The translations under genes were made by a program, and so were the position numbers. From contig JADJRB010000001.1 in assembly GCA_016712445.1 (NCBI GenBank), forward strand, positions 1,240,001 to 1,304,000: a DNA stretch of 64,000 nt. Direction: 5' to 3'. Each line of letters starts with the position of its first letter. Within the stretch, counting starts at the first letter, position 1. The stretch is from Acidobacteriota bacterium (lineage in GTDB: Bacteria; Pseudomonadota; Alphaproteobacteria; Caulobacterales; Hyphomonadaceae). Shown here piece by piece: positions 44,953 to 53,605 of the stretch. The notes under the pieces were generated by a model. It was not told the origin of the DNA and searched no databases. It worked only from the letters and a program-made list of their open reading frames with translations.

Positions 44953-45786
44953 ATGAAAACGATCCTGAAGGGCGGCGCTGCCGCCATTGCATTCGCGCTT
45001 GTTTCCGCCTGCTGCTCGACCCCCGCAGCGCCCGAGGCTGAAACCGCCCTCGTGACCGCGCCGGAAGCCGCGCCCGCCGAGAAGCGCGCCGCCATCGACT
45101 ATTCCGTGTTTGTCGACACGCCGGATCGTCCGGATGCGGACATCGTGGCCGACGTCAACCGCCACCCGTCCGCCGTCCTCGCCCTGTTCACGCCGCAGCC
45201 CGGCGACAAGATCCTCGAGATCGAGGCCGGCGGCGGCTACTATACGGAAATCCTGTCGCGCGCGGTCGGCCCCGAAGGCACCGTCTACATGCAGAACCCG
45301 GCGGGCTTCGATGCTTTCCTCGGTGACACCGTCTCCAAGCGCATCGACGGCCGGCTCACTAACGTCACCTATGTCAAATCGAACTTCGATGCCTTCGGCC
45401 TTGAGGACGGATCGGTCGACATCGTCACCTGGTTCCAGGGGCCGCACGAACTCTGGTACGTGCCCGACGGCTCGCCGGAAGGCGCCACGGACGTGTTCGG
45501 CGAACCGACCGCCGTGTATGCCGAGATCGCCCGGGTCCTGAAACCCGGCGGCCAGTTCGTCGTCATCGACCACGTGGCCCCGGCCGGTTCTCCGCCCTCC
45601 ACTGGCGGCGAAACGCACCGGATCGATCCGGCAATCATCCAGCAATATGCCGAAGCGGCCGGGTTCGGGCTGGAAACCAGTTCGGACCTCCTGCTGCGGC
45701 CCGAGGATGACGGCTCGAAAAACGTGTTCGATCCCGAAATCCGTGGTCATACCAGCCAGGCCTTGCTGATCTTCCGCAAGAACTGA
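44953..45786 (+). CDS. Exported methyltransferase-fold lipoprotein (COG4798-like)
   Basis: A 277-aa protein with a lipoprotein-type signal ('GGAAAIAFALVSACCSTPAA', lipobox VSAC) and a Rossmann class I methyltransferase domain: 'PGDKILEIEAGGGYYTEILS' (motif I), 'VDIVTWFQGPHELWY', and 'ARVLKPGGQFVVIDHVAP' (motif III region). Cytoplasmic methyltransferases use SAM, which is not known to be abundant in the periplasm, so its real ligand is unclear. COG4798 'predicted exported methyltransferases' share this layout. Sits 38 bp after the lipoprotein amidohydrolase. Confidence 0.85.
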   Translation: MKTILKGGAAAIAFALVSACCSTPAAPEAETALVTAPEAAPAEKRAAIDYSVFVDTPDRPDADIVADVNRHPSAVLALFTPQPGDKILEIEAGGGYYTEILSRAVGPEGTVYMQNPAGFDAFLGDTVSKRIDGRLTNVTYVKSNFDAFGLEDGSVDIVTWFQGPHELWYVPDGSPEGATDVFGEPTAVYAEIARVLKPGGQFVVIDHVAPAGSPPSTGGETHRIDPAIIQQYAEAAGFGLETSSDLLLRPEDDGSKNVFDPEIRGHTSQALLIFRKN

Positions 45787-45885
45787 ACGGCGCGGCCTTT
45801 ACGCTGCGTCGCACTAGGCGCGGGCCCATCCCGTGCTAGAACCCCTAACTGACTACACTCCTCCCTTTGCGAGACGCGCGACCCC

Positions 45886-46869
45886 ATGACTGCAATGACC
45901 TCCACCGATACGCTCGAAGGCCTGAAGCCCACCGAAAAGCTGAACCTGAAGAAGCTGTTCGGCCTCGACACGGCCATGGTCGTGCACGGCTTCAAGACCC
46001 GCACCGAGTACGTGCCGGAGATCGACCCCGCCTACCGGTTCGATCCGCAGACCACGCTCGCCATCCTCGCGGGCTTCGAGCACAACCGCCGCGTCATGGT
46101 GCAGGGCTATCACGGCACCGGCAAGTCGACCCATATCGAGCAGGTCGCCGCGCGCCTCAACTGGCCGATGATCCGGGTCAACCTCGACAGCCATGTCAGC
46201 CGGATCGACATGGTCGGCAAGGACGCCATCGTCCTCAAGGACGGCAAGCAGATCACCGAATTCCGCGAAGGCATCCTGCCCTGGGCCCTGCAGCGCCCCG
46301 TCGCCATCGTGTTCGACGAATATGACGCCGGCCGTCCGGACGTGATGTTCGTCATCCAGCGCGTGCTCGAGGCCTCGGGCAAGCTGACCCTGCTCGACCA
46401 GAACCGCGTGATCGCGCCGAACCCGTATTTCCGCCTGTTCTCGACCACCAACACGGTCGGTCTCGGCGATACGACCGGCCTCTATCACGGCACCCAGCAG
46501 CTGAACCAGGGCCAGATGGACCGCTGGTCGATCGTCACCACGCTGAACTATCTCGCCCACGATGCCGAGGTCGAGATCGTCAAGTCGAAGGCCACCGGCA
46601 CCGACGAAGCAACCCTCGCCAAGATGGTCACGCTCGCCGACCTCACGCGCAACGCCTTCATGGCCGGAGACCTCTCCACCGTGATGAGCCCGCGTACCGT
46701 CATCACCTGGGCCGAGAACTTCGCCATCTTCGGCGACCTCGGCCACGCTTTCCGCATGACCTTCCTCAACAAGTGCGACGAACTCGAACGCCCCCTCGTC
46801 GCCGAGATGTACCAGCGCTGCTTCGGCACCGAACTGCCGGAAAGCGCGCTCATGGTGAAGGTCGCCTGA
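45886..46869 (+). CDS. cobS: Cobaltochelatase CobS-like AAA+ ATPase
   Basis: A 327-aa MoxR-class AAA+ protein. Walker A is G74-K80-S81 in 'GYHGTGKSTH', and Walker B is 'IVFDEYDAGRPDVMF' (about 140-154). The N-terminal 'LKKLFGLDTAMVVHGFKTRT' is typical of CobS. With CobT it forms the ATPase ring that feeds cobalt insertion by CobN in aerobic cobalamin synthesis. CobN is not in the window; isolated cobS/cobT pairs are common in alphaproteobacteria and may have another role. Followed by a dienelactone hydrolase gene, then cobT. Confidence 0.9.
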   Translation: MTAMTSTDTLEGLKPTEKLNLKKLFGLDTAMVVHGFKTRTEYVPEIDPAYRFDPQTTLAILAGFEHNRRVMVQGYHGTGKSTHIEQVAARLNWPMIRVNLDSHVSRIDMVGKDAIVLKDGKQITEFREGILPWALQRPVAIVFDEYDAGRPDVMFVIQRVLEASGKLTLLDQNRVIAPNPYFRLFSTTNTVGLGDTTGLYHGTQQLNQGQMDRWSIVTTLNYLAHDAEVEIVKSKATGTDEATLAKMVTLADLTRNAFMAGDLSTVMSPRTVITWAENFAIFGDLGHAFRMTFLNKCDELERPLVAEMYQRCFGTELPESALMVKVA

Positions 46870-46889
46870 TCTCCCTGAAGGAGGGATCG

Positions 46890-47561
46890 ATGTCTGAGAA
46901 AATGATGGAGCTGACGGCCGCCGACGGCTTCACGTTCACCGCGCTGCATGTCGAAGCCGAAGGCGCCCGCAAGGGCGGCCTCGTCCTGATCCAGGAAATC
47001 TTCGGCCTTAACACCTACATGGCAGACGCGGCCCGCAAGTTTGCCAGGGCCGGCTTCGAAGTGATCGCCCCGTCGATGTTCGACCGGCAGGAGAAGGGCT
47101 TCGTCCGCGAGGGCCACGACGCCGAAGCCATCGGCGCCGGCGGCGGTCATGCCCGCGCCAACGGGCTCGACAACGCGATGAACGACATCGCCGCCTGCAT
47201 CGCCGCGCTTGAAGGCCCTGTCTTCGTCTCTGGCTACTGCTATGGCGGCTCGATGGCCTACCTCGCCGCCTGCAACCTCGACGGCCTGACCGCCGCGTCC
47301 TGCTATTATGGCAGTCTCGTGCCCGCCTCGAAGGGGCTGGAGCCGCGCTGTCCGGCCATCGTGCACTTTGGCCGCCGCGACGGCTTCATCCCGATGGACG
47401 GCGTCGACGCCTTCGCGAAGGCGCGCCCCGACGTGCCGACCTACGTCTATGAAGCGGGCCACGGCTTCGCCCGCGCCGGCTCGCACGACTATGACGCCGC
47501 CGCCGACAAGCTCGCCTGGGACCGCACGATGGACCTCTTCGCGCAGGCCTTCATCCGCTAG
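46890..47561 (+). CDS. Dienelactone hydrolase family protein
   Basis: A 223-aa alpha/beta hydrolase. The nucleophile is Cys in 'SGYCYGGSMAYL', the DLH-type CYGG elbow; 'FGRRDGFIPMDGVDAF' carries the Asp and 'YEAGHGFARAGSHDYD' the His. AAGGAGGG lies just before the ATG at 46890. It is inserted between cobS (20 bp upstream) and cobT (abutting: TAG then ATG), a position that suggests cotranscription rather than a role in metal insertion. Confidence 0.9.
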   Translation: MSEKMMELTAADGFTFTALHVEAEGARKGGLVLIQEIFGLNTYMADAARKFARAGFEVIAPSMFDRQEKGFVREGHDAEAIGAGGGHARANGLDNAMNDIAACIAALEGPVFVSGYCYGGSMAYLAACNLDGLTAASCYYGSLVPASKGLEPRCPAIVHFGRRDGFIPMDGVDAFAKARPDVPTYVYEAGHGFARAGSHDYDAAADKLAWDRTMDLFAQAFIR

Positions 47562-49553
47562 ATGGCCAAGGACACCACCCCGCAGGATCTCTTCAAGGCC
47601 GCGCTCGCCGCGACCACGAAGGCGATGAGCGCCGAGCGCGACCTCGAGATCGGTTTCGGCGCCGACTCCGGCGACCATGGCGACCGCATCGTCCTGCGCC
47701 CGCCGCCGGTCGAGATCGCGCCGGAACTGGCCGCCCGCATCCGCGGCGAGGCCGATGCGATGGCCCTGCGCCGCGCCCACCACGATCCCGCCGCCCACAA
47801 TTCCAACCGCCCGCAGGGCGAGCTTGCCCGCCGCGTCTACGAAGGCGCCGAGACGGCCCGGATCGAAAGCCTCGGCGCCAACGCCATGCAGGGCACCGCA
47901 GGCAACCTCGAAGCCGCGCTCGATTTCCGCTGCCGGTCGACCAATTTCGGCAATGGCGCGGAAGACCCCGAGGCCATCCTCGCGCCCGCCCTCGAATTCC
48001 TGCTGCGCGAAAAGCTCACCGGCCGCGCGCTGCCCGAAAGCGCCCGCCGCGTCGCCGATGTCTGGCGCGAGAAGGTCGAGACGCGCGCCGGCAAGGCCAT
48101 CGATGGCATGGCTGACCAGCTGCACGACCAGGCCCGGTTCGCCAAGACCATCCGCTCGATCATCCGCGACCTGACGGCTTCCGATGTGCCCGGCGAGGAT
48201 GTCGAGACCGACCAGCAGGAAGACAGCGAGCAGCAGCAGGACAACGAATCCCAGACCTCCGAGGACGATACGTCCACGGAAGAACAGATGGGCGCCTCCT
48301 CCGAGCAGATGGAAGCGGGCGAAAGCGAAGAGATCGACGGCGAGGAAGCCAACGTCTCGGTCGATCAGGATGCAGACTTCGACGCCGACGATTCGCCCGA
48401 CGAGGACGAAGACGGCACCAAGCCGCTGCGCCCGAACTTCCAGCCGGGCGACGAGCGCGACCGCTTCGTCTACAACGTCTTCACCCGCGCCCATGACGAG
48501 ACGGCCAATGCGCCGGACCTGTGCGATGCGGAGGAGCTGACGCGCCTGCGCGCCTATCTCGACCACCAGCTGCAGGGCCTGCAGGGCGCCGTCGCCAAGC
48601 TCGCCAACAAGCTGCAGCGCCGCCTGATGGCCCAGCAGAACCGCTCCTGGTCGTTCGACCTTGAAGAAGGCGTGCTCGACACCGCGCGCCTCACCCGCGT
48701 CATCACGGACCCCACCGCGCCGCTCTCCTTCAAGCAGGAAGACGACACCAAGTTCCGCGACACGGTCGTGACGCTGCTGCTCGACAATTCCGGCTCCATG
48801 CGCGGCCGCCCGATCATGGTCGCCGCTCTGTGTGCGGACATTCTCGCCCGCACGCTGGAGCGCTGCGCCGTGAAGACCGAGATCCTCGGCTTCACCACCA
48901 AGGCCTGGAAGGGCGGCCTCAGCCGCGAGGACTGGGTCAAGGCCGGCAAGCCGAACGCGCCGGGCCGCCTCAACGACATCCGCCACATCATCTACAAGGC
49001 TGCCGACATGCCGTGGCGCCGCGCGCGCCGCAATCTCGGCCTGATGATGCGCGAGGGCCTGCTGAAGGAAAACATCGACGGCGAAGCCCTCCTCTGGGCG
49101 CACGACCGCATGCTCGGCCGGCCCGAACAGCGCAAGATCCTGATGGTCATTTCCGACGGCGCGCCGGTCGACGACTCGACGCTCAACGTCAACATCGGCA
49201 ACTATCTCGAGCGCCACCTGCGCCAGGTCATCGACGAGATCGAGAACCGCTCGCCCGTCGAACTCATCGCCATCGGCATCGGCCACGACGTCACGCGCTA
49301 TTACAAGCGCGCCGTCACCATCGTCGACGCCGAACAGCTCGGCGGCGCGATGACCGAACAGCTCGCCTCGCTCTTCGACGAGCACCCGCCGAACCCCGCC
49401 GCCATGGCCATCCCTCCGCTCACGGAGCGCACCACGCGCGGCGCCGTCTCAGGCGCCGCCTCGGGCGCCCCCAGCTACGGCAAGAAAACCACCCTCGGCC
49501 GCGACGTGAAAACCACGACGCTCCAAGCCGTGAAGCCGCCGGGGAAGAAGTAG
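47562..49553 (+). CDS. cobT: Cobaltochelatase CobT-like protein with VWA domain
   Basis: A 663-aa protein: N-terminal CobT domain (about 1-210), an acidic low-complexity linker rich in Asp, Glu and Gln (about 210-290), then a von Willebrand A domain with MIDAS D408-x-S410-x-S412 in 'LLLDNSGSMRGRP'. The C-terminus is Ala/Ser/Lys-rich. It partners CobS. The C-terminal 60 residues beyond the VWA fold appear disordered. Starts directly after the DLH stop. Confidence 0.93.
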   Translation: MAKDTTPQDLFKAALAATTKAMSAERDLEIGFGADSGDHGDRIVLRPPPVEIAPELAARIRGEADAMALRRAHHDPAAHNSNRPQGELARRVYEGAETARIESLGANAMQGTAGNLEAALDFRCRSTNFGNGAEDPEAILAPALEFLLREKLTGRALPESARRVADVWREKVETRAGKAIDGMADQLHDQARFAKTIRSIIRDLTASDVPGEDVETDQQEDSEQQQDNESQTSEDDTSTEEQMGASSEQMEAGESEEIDGEEANVSVDQDADFDADDSPDEDEDGTKPLRPNFQPGDERDRFVYNVFTRAHDETANAPDLCDAEELTRLRAYLDHQLQGLQGAVAKLANKLQRRLMAQQNRSWSFDLEEGVLDTARLTRVITDPTAPLSFKQEDDTKFRDTVVTLLLDNSGSMRGRPIMVAALCADILARTLERCAVKTEILGFTTKAWKGGLSREDWVKAGKPNAPGRLNDIRHIIYKAADMPWRRARRNLGLMMREGLLKENIDGEALLWAHDRMLGRPEQRKILMVISDGAPVDDSTLNVNIGNYLERHLRQVIDEIENRSPVELIAIGIGHDVTRYYKRAVTIVDAEQLGGAMTEQLASLFDEHPPNPAAMAIPPLTERTTRGAVSGAASGAPSYGKKTTLGRDVKTTTLQAVKPPGKK

Positions 49554-49675
49554 CGCGCCCAACAAGCTCGTCCTGATCGAAGTCGAAGGTCCGAGCGCGT
49601 CAGGGCGTGTCCGCCGCGCCCCGCTACAAAGTCCGGAATCCGTGTTAGGAGTCCCTTCTCGGAGGAACACGCGCC

Positions 49676-50365
49676 ATGAAATACGGCCAGTATTGCCCGA
49701 TCTCGTCGGCCGCCGAAATTCTCGGCGAGAAGTGGACCATCCTGATCATCCGGGAACTGCTGATGGGCGGGCGCCGGTTCAGCGCGCTGCAGCGCGGTCT
49801 CGGCGACATTTCACCCGCCTTGCTCACCACGCGGCTGAAGTCACTTGAAGAGCAAGGCATGTTGGTGAGGCGCAAGATCCCCGGCCAGAAAGGCTTCGAA
49901 TACCACCCGACCGCCGCCTGCCAATCGCTGCTCCCGGTGCTGATCGCGATCGGCGAATGGGGCATCATCTGGACCAGGGAGACGATGCTGGATGCGGATT
50001 TCGATGTGGAGCTGCTGATGCTCTACATGGAGCGCAGCATCGATCCGTCCAAGCTGATCGGCGACGAGAGCGTCATCCGGTTCAGGTTCTCCGACCTTGA
50101 GGCCCAGAAGGATTTCTGGCTGCTCGTGAAGGACGACCAGGTCGACCTGTGCGTCACGCCGCCGGGCCGGGATGTGGATGTCTATTTCAACTGCACCGTC
50201 CGTACGATGTACGAGGTCTGGATGGGCGACAAGACGTTCAAGGACGTGCTGCGCACCGGCGAGATGAATGTGCAGGGTGATCCGGCCCTGCTGCGCAACA
50301 TCACGGCCTGGCTTCGCCCGGGCGCCTTCGCGGCTTCGCCCCGCGTCCAGATAGCGGGCAACTGA
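49676..50365 (+). CDS. HxlR-type regulator with C-terminal SCP2-like domain
   Basis: A 229-aa two-domain regulator. Residues 1-105 are HxlR winged helix: 'CPISSAAEILGEKWTILIIR', 'ISPALLTTRLKSLEEQGMLV', with an early Cys (C7) in the position used by redox-sensing relatives. Residues about 115-220 resemble the sterol-carrier/SCP2-like domain seen in longer HxlR proteins ('DLCVTPPGRDVDVYFNC', 'MYEVWMGDKTFKDVL'), likely the ligand sensor. GGAGGA sits about 9 nt before ATG. The target is not evident; both neighbours are unrelated. Confidence 0.85.
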   Translation: MKYGQYCPISSAAEILGEKWTILIIRELLMGGRRFSALQRGLGDISPALLTTRLKSLEEQGMLVRRKIPGQKGFEYHPTAACQSLLPVLIAIGEWGIIWTRETMLDADFDVELLMLYMERSIDPSKLIGDESVIRFRFSDLEAQKDFWLLVKDDQVDLCVTPPGRDVDVYFNCTVRTMYEVWMGDKTFKDVLRTGEMNVQGDPALLRNITAWLRPGAFAASPRVQIAGN

Positions 50366-50514
50366 TCCGGGCCCGGCAGGTTGTGCTCGATCGGGCGAAC
50401 GCAACAAGTACGGATGGGCGCTCGCAGATAATTCCGTTCACAGACAAGGCGATGAATAATAATCAGGCCCCGCCAATCCGGCAGGGTCCGCGCCGGGCGT
50501 AGACTGCGCCGCTG

Positions 50515-51081
50515 ATGACCGAACGGCCCTGTCCCCATTTCTGGTATCCGATTGCGAACCTGATCCTCGCTCTGCGGGGGCTGCTGCGCGCCGCGCGGCC
50601 GGAGACGTTCCGGCACATCGCGCTCGATGCCCGCGCGCAGCTAGCGGCGCTGACGGCGATGGTGCGCCGCTACCTCCATGTGCTTGCCGCGGCCCTCCGC
50701 CTGCCGCCTGCGCCACCGCTTCCTCCGCTTCCGGACATTCCGGATCAAAGGCAAGGCGGCCCCGGCGCAGGCCGCTACCGTTTTCCTGTCATCGAGCGCC
50801 CCGCGCGCCGCAGCTGCGCCAGTGCCGGGGAGGACGACGCGGAGATGCAACTTGCCCTCCTGCTTGAGGCCGTCCAGCGCCTCGCCGAGGTGATGGCCAA
50901 TCCGGCGCCGCATGCGCTGCGCCTTGCGCGTCGCCTGCGCCGGTTCACCGGCGAGGCCTTGCGCGAACTTCCTGTCCCCTGGCACGTCATCCGCCGCATC
51001 CATCCGGCGGTCGATGTGCTGCTCATCCGCCTCGACGCGGCCGCCCGCCCGGAAGCCTGGGCGGGGATTGATACGTCATGA
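50515..51081 (+). CDS. Hypothetical protein, helical and Arg/Pro-rich
   Basis: A 188-aa protein I do not recognise. The N-terminal third is an amphipathic helical region ('WYPIANLILALRGLLRAARP'), followed by a proline run ('LPPAPPLPPLPDIPD') and a second helical part ('LLLEAVQRLAEVMANPAPHA'). No signal peptide or span is clear. It lies 149 bp after the HxlR gene and ends 5 bp before the convergent hisE. Codon third positions look coding, but I have no homologue support. Confidence 0.55.
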   Translation: MTERPCPHFWYPIANLILALRGLLRAARPETFRHIALDARAQLAALTAMVRRYLHVLAAALRLPPAPPLPPLPDIPDQRQGGPGAGRYRFPVIERPARRSCASAGEDDAEMQLALLLEAVQRLAEVMANPAPHALRLARRLRRFTGEALRELPVPWHVIRRIHPAVDVLLIRLDAAARPEAWAGIDTS

Positions 51082-51086
51082 CCCGG

Positions 51087-51437
51087 TCAGGATTTCGGCC
51101 GCCCCGCCTTCTCGTCAATCCCGCTGGTGCCTTGCCGGGCTTCCAGCGCCGCCGCCACATCATCAAGGCTCACGCCGCGCGACCGGAGCGCCACGAACAC
51201 ATGGTAGAGCACATCCGCCGCCTCGCTCGCGACCCGCTCGTCGCTCTCGCGCCGCACGGCCTCGGCCAGCTCGCCGCCTTCCTCCGCCACTTTCGCCGCG
51301 CAGGCATCCGGCCCCTTTGCCAGCAGTTTTGCCGTCCAGCTCTTGCCGGCATCGCCGTCTGCGGCGCGCGCGTCGATGGTTTGCGCAAGGTGCGCCAGCG
51401 CGGCGCCAAGGCGGGCAGGGGAGGCAAGGTCGGTCAT
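51087..51437 (-). CDS. hisE: Phosphoribosyl-ATP pyrophosphatase
   Basis: A 116-aa MazG-like enzyme for the second step of histidine synthesis. 'SWTAKLLAKGPDACAAKVAE', 'EGGELAEAVRRES' and 'EAADVLYHVFVALRSRGVS' carry the Glu-rich metal site of HisE. ATG at 51437; upstream codons in the open frame are not coding. It is the most distal of the his genes here and is separated from hisF by an enoyl-CoA hydratase gene on the other strand. Confidence 0.92.
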   Translation of the reverse strand: MTDLASPARLGAALAHLAQTIDARAADGDAGKSWTAKLLAKGPDACAAKVAEEGGELAEAVRRESDERVASEAADVLYHVFVALRSRGVSLDDVAAALEARQGTSGIDEKAGRPKS

Positions 51438-51554
51438 CGGGCGTCTCCTTCTCGCGGCGTCATAGCGCTCCCGCCGCCGGGCGTCACGCGCCAACGCTTG
51501 ACGGACGCCGGGGAAGGGCGCCAGCTTGCTGTCAAAGTTTCCGGAGGAAAGACC

Positions 51555-52364
51555 ATGAAAGACCGCGTTACAATCACGATGCTCGACGACGGCGTCGCCG
51601 ATGTCCGGCTCGTTCGCACGGACAAGATGAATGCCCTCGACCCCGCCATGTTCGCCGGCATCGCCGAAGCGATCGGCGTGCTCAAGGAAACCAAGGGCCT
51701 GCGCGTCGTTGTCCTGTCCGGCGAAGGCCGCGCCTTCTGCGCCGGGCTCGATCTTTCCTCCCTCGGCCAGCCGGGCGACGGCAAGAAGCAGGGCGAAGGC
51801 GCCACCGGCAGTCTCGGCAGCCGCAGCCACGGCATCGCCAACCTCGCCCAGTACGTTGCCTGGGGCTGGCGGGAACTTCCGGTTCCGGTCATCGCCGCCG
51901 TGCACGGCATCGCCTTTGGCGGCGGCTTCCAGATCATGTCGGGCGCCGACATCCGCATCATCCATCCCGACACACGCTGCGCCATCATGGAGATGAAATG
52001 GGGCCTTGTGCCCGACATGGCGGGTTTCCCGCTCTGGCGAGGCAATGTCCGCGACGATGTGATCCGTGAACTGACCTACACGAACCGCGAGTTCAAAGGC
52101 GCCGAAGCCCACGCCTTCGGCTTTGCCACCAAGGTCTCCGACACGCCGCTCGAAGACGCCCTCTGGCTCGCCAAGCTGATGGCCGGCAAACACCCCGCGG
52201 CCATGCGCGGCGCCAAGAAGCTCTGCAACGCCATGGCCGAGGCGAGCGATGCCGAACTGCTTGCCCTTGAAAGCAGCGAACAACTGAAAGTCATGCGCAC
52301 CCCGAACCAGCTGGAAGCCGTGATGGCCGAAATGCAGAAACGCCGCGCGGTGTTTGCCGACTAG
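51555..52364 (+). CDS. Enoyl-CoA hydratase/isomerase family protein
   Basis: A 269-aa crotonase. 'LVRTDKMNALDPAMFAGIAE', 'GEGRAFCAGLDLSSLG' (oxyanion hole) and 'AVHGIAFGGGFQIMSGADIR' are typical. The second oxyanion Gly is present; at the catalytic Glu positions it has 'MEMKWGLVPD', so hydratase versus isomerase cannot be settled. GGAGGAAA precedes the ATG at 51555. Inserted between hisE (divergent) and hisF (convergent, TAG abutting CTA). Confidence 0.87.
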   Translation: MKDRVTITMLDDGVADVRLVRTDKMNALDPAMFAGIAEAIGVLKETKGLRVVVLSGEGRAFCAGLDLSSLGQPGDGKKQGEGATGSLGSRSHGIANLAQYVAWGWRELPVPVIAAVHGIAFGGGFQIMSGADIRIIHPDTRCAIMEMKWGLVPDMAGFPLWRGNVRDDVIRELTYTNREFKGAEAHAFGFATKVSDTPLEDALWLAKLMAGKHPAAMRGAKKLCNAMAEASDAELLALESSEQLKVMRTPNQLEAVMAEMQKRRAVFAD

Positions 52365-53123
52365 CTAAAGCGTTCTAACCGGCGCGCCGGCCGCAGCAAG
52401 GGCTGCGCGCGCCTCGGCAAGGGTTGCTTCGCCGAAATGGAAGATCGACGCGGCAAGCACAGCGCTCGCGCCGCCTTCCAGGACGGCGGGGGCAAAGTCA
52501 TCCACACTGCCGGCGCCGCCGGAGGCGATGACCGGAATGGTGACGGCCGACGACACCGCCTTGAGGAGGGCAATGTCATAGCCTGATTTCGTGCCGTCCC
52601 GGTCCATCGACGTCAGGAGAATCTCGCCCGCCCCGCGCTTGGCGGCTTCGCGGGCGAACTCTACCGCATCGATGCCGGTGGCGTTGCGGCCACCATGCGT
52701 GAAGATTTCCCAGCGCGCGCCGGACTTGCGGGCATCGATCGCGACCACCACGCATTGCCGCCCGGCTTTTGCGGCGCAGGCCGAGATGACCGAAGGATCG
52801 GCGACCGCCGCTGAATTGATCGCGACCTTGTCGGCCCCCGCACGGAGGAGGGCGACGAGGTCTTCCGGGGTGCGCACGCCGCCGCCGACGGTGAGCGGCA
52901 TGAAACAGGCCTCGGCCGTGCGGCTGACCGTTTCCAGCAAGGTGCCCCGGCCTTCATGGCTGGCCGTGATATCCAGGAAGCAGAGCTCGTCTGCGCCTTG
53001 TGCATCATAGGCGCGGGCCAGGGCGACCGGATCGCCGGCATCCTTCAGATCCACGAAATTGACGCCCTTCACGGTGCGCCCGTCTTTCACGTCGAGGCAG
53101 GGAATGATGCGCGTCTTCAGCAT
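52365..53123 (-). CDS. hisF: Imidazole glycerol phosphate synthase subunit HisF
   Basis: A 252-aa TIM-barrel cyclase that joins HisH to make IGP and AICAR. 'RIIPCLDVKDGRTVKGVNF' with the catalytic Asp (D10), 'CFMPLTVGGGVRTPEDL', 'EILLTSMDRDGTKSGYD' (D130-type Asp) and 'PVIASGGAGSVDDF' are all intact. Its partner hisH and preceding hisA lie 3-4 kb upstream on the same strand, separated by unrelated genes. Confidence 0.96.
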   Translation of the reverse strand: MLKTRIIPCLDVKDGRTVKGVNFVDLKDAGDPVALARAYDAQGADELCFLDITASHEGRGTLLETVSRTAEACFMPLTVGGGVRTPEDLVALLRAGADKVAINSAAVADPSVISACAAKAGRQCVVVAIDARKSGARWEIFTHGGRNATGIDAVEFAREAAKRGAGEILLTSMDRDGTKSGYDIALLKAVSSAVTIPVIASGGAGSVDDFAPAVLEGGASAVLAASIFHFGEATLAEARAALAAAGAPVRTL

Positions 53124-53326
53124 GCGCGCGGGTTTAGCGGCGCGGGCGAACCCGCGCTATCCCCCATCAGCCCGCTTTTTGCCGGAGCGCATCATGGTAA
53201 AGAACATAACATGAACAAACGACCTTTGTCAAGCATGAAAGCTTGTCCAGATTGCTGCGGTGCGCATGGCCGGGCGGGGGAGGGTGTGGGAAGCTATCCG
53301 GCCGAAAGAGACAAGGAGACAGATCC

Positions 53327-53515
53327 ATGAGCCTTCTCAATCGCACCCTGCGCGCCGCTGAAGCCCTGAAGGGCGAGGACACCGCCGCCGTTCGCAACGC
53401 CGCCAGGCTGACGCCGCGGGCGCAGGAAGCTCCGCCGGCCGAAGCGGAAAGCGATCTCGCGCACGCCTTGCGCACACGCCGGATGCTGCGCACGCCGCTG
53501 TCGGAGACGCGCTGA
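53327..53515 (+). CDS. Small hypothetical protein
   Basis: A 62-aa, Ala/Arg/Glu-rich protein ('SLLNRTLRAAEALKGEDTAA', 'AESDLAHALRTRRML'), probably helical, soluble and basic. AAGGAG lies 8 nt before the ATG at 53327, so it is likely real despite no recognised family. It sits in the gap between hisF and the GGDEF gene. The 203-bp stretch between the hisF start and this ATG shows no clear promoter. Confidence 0.5.
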   Translation: MSLLNRTLRAAEALKGEDTAAVRNAARLTPRAQEAPPAEAESDLAHALRTRRMLRTPLSETR

Positions 53516-53605
53516 CAGCCTCCGGATCGGTGAAATTTCACCGATTGTCCGGACCCGGAATTAACCAGGCCCGGCTATGATGCCTGACGTTTCAAGATCG
53601 GGCAG

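Noticed and set aside
46548..49385. A 945-codon open frame on the minus strand opposite cobS-DLH-cobT, Gly/Ala/Arg/Asp/His-rich
   Set aside because: It lies antisense to three well-identified genes and has the composition of a GC-rich shadow frame. The same applies to 25051-27834 (minus, opposite acnA), 5608-7020 (minus), 837-2423 (plus), 16999-18750 (minus) and 14318-15703 (plus).
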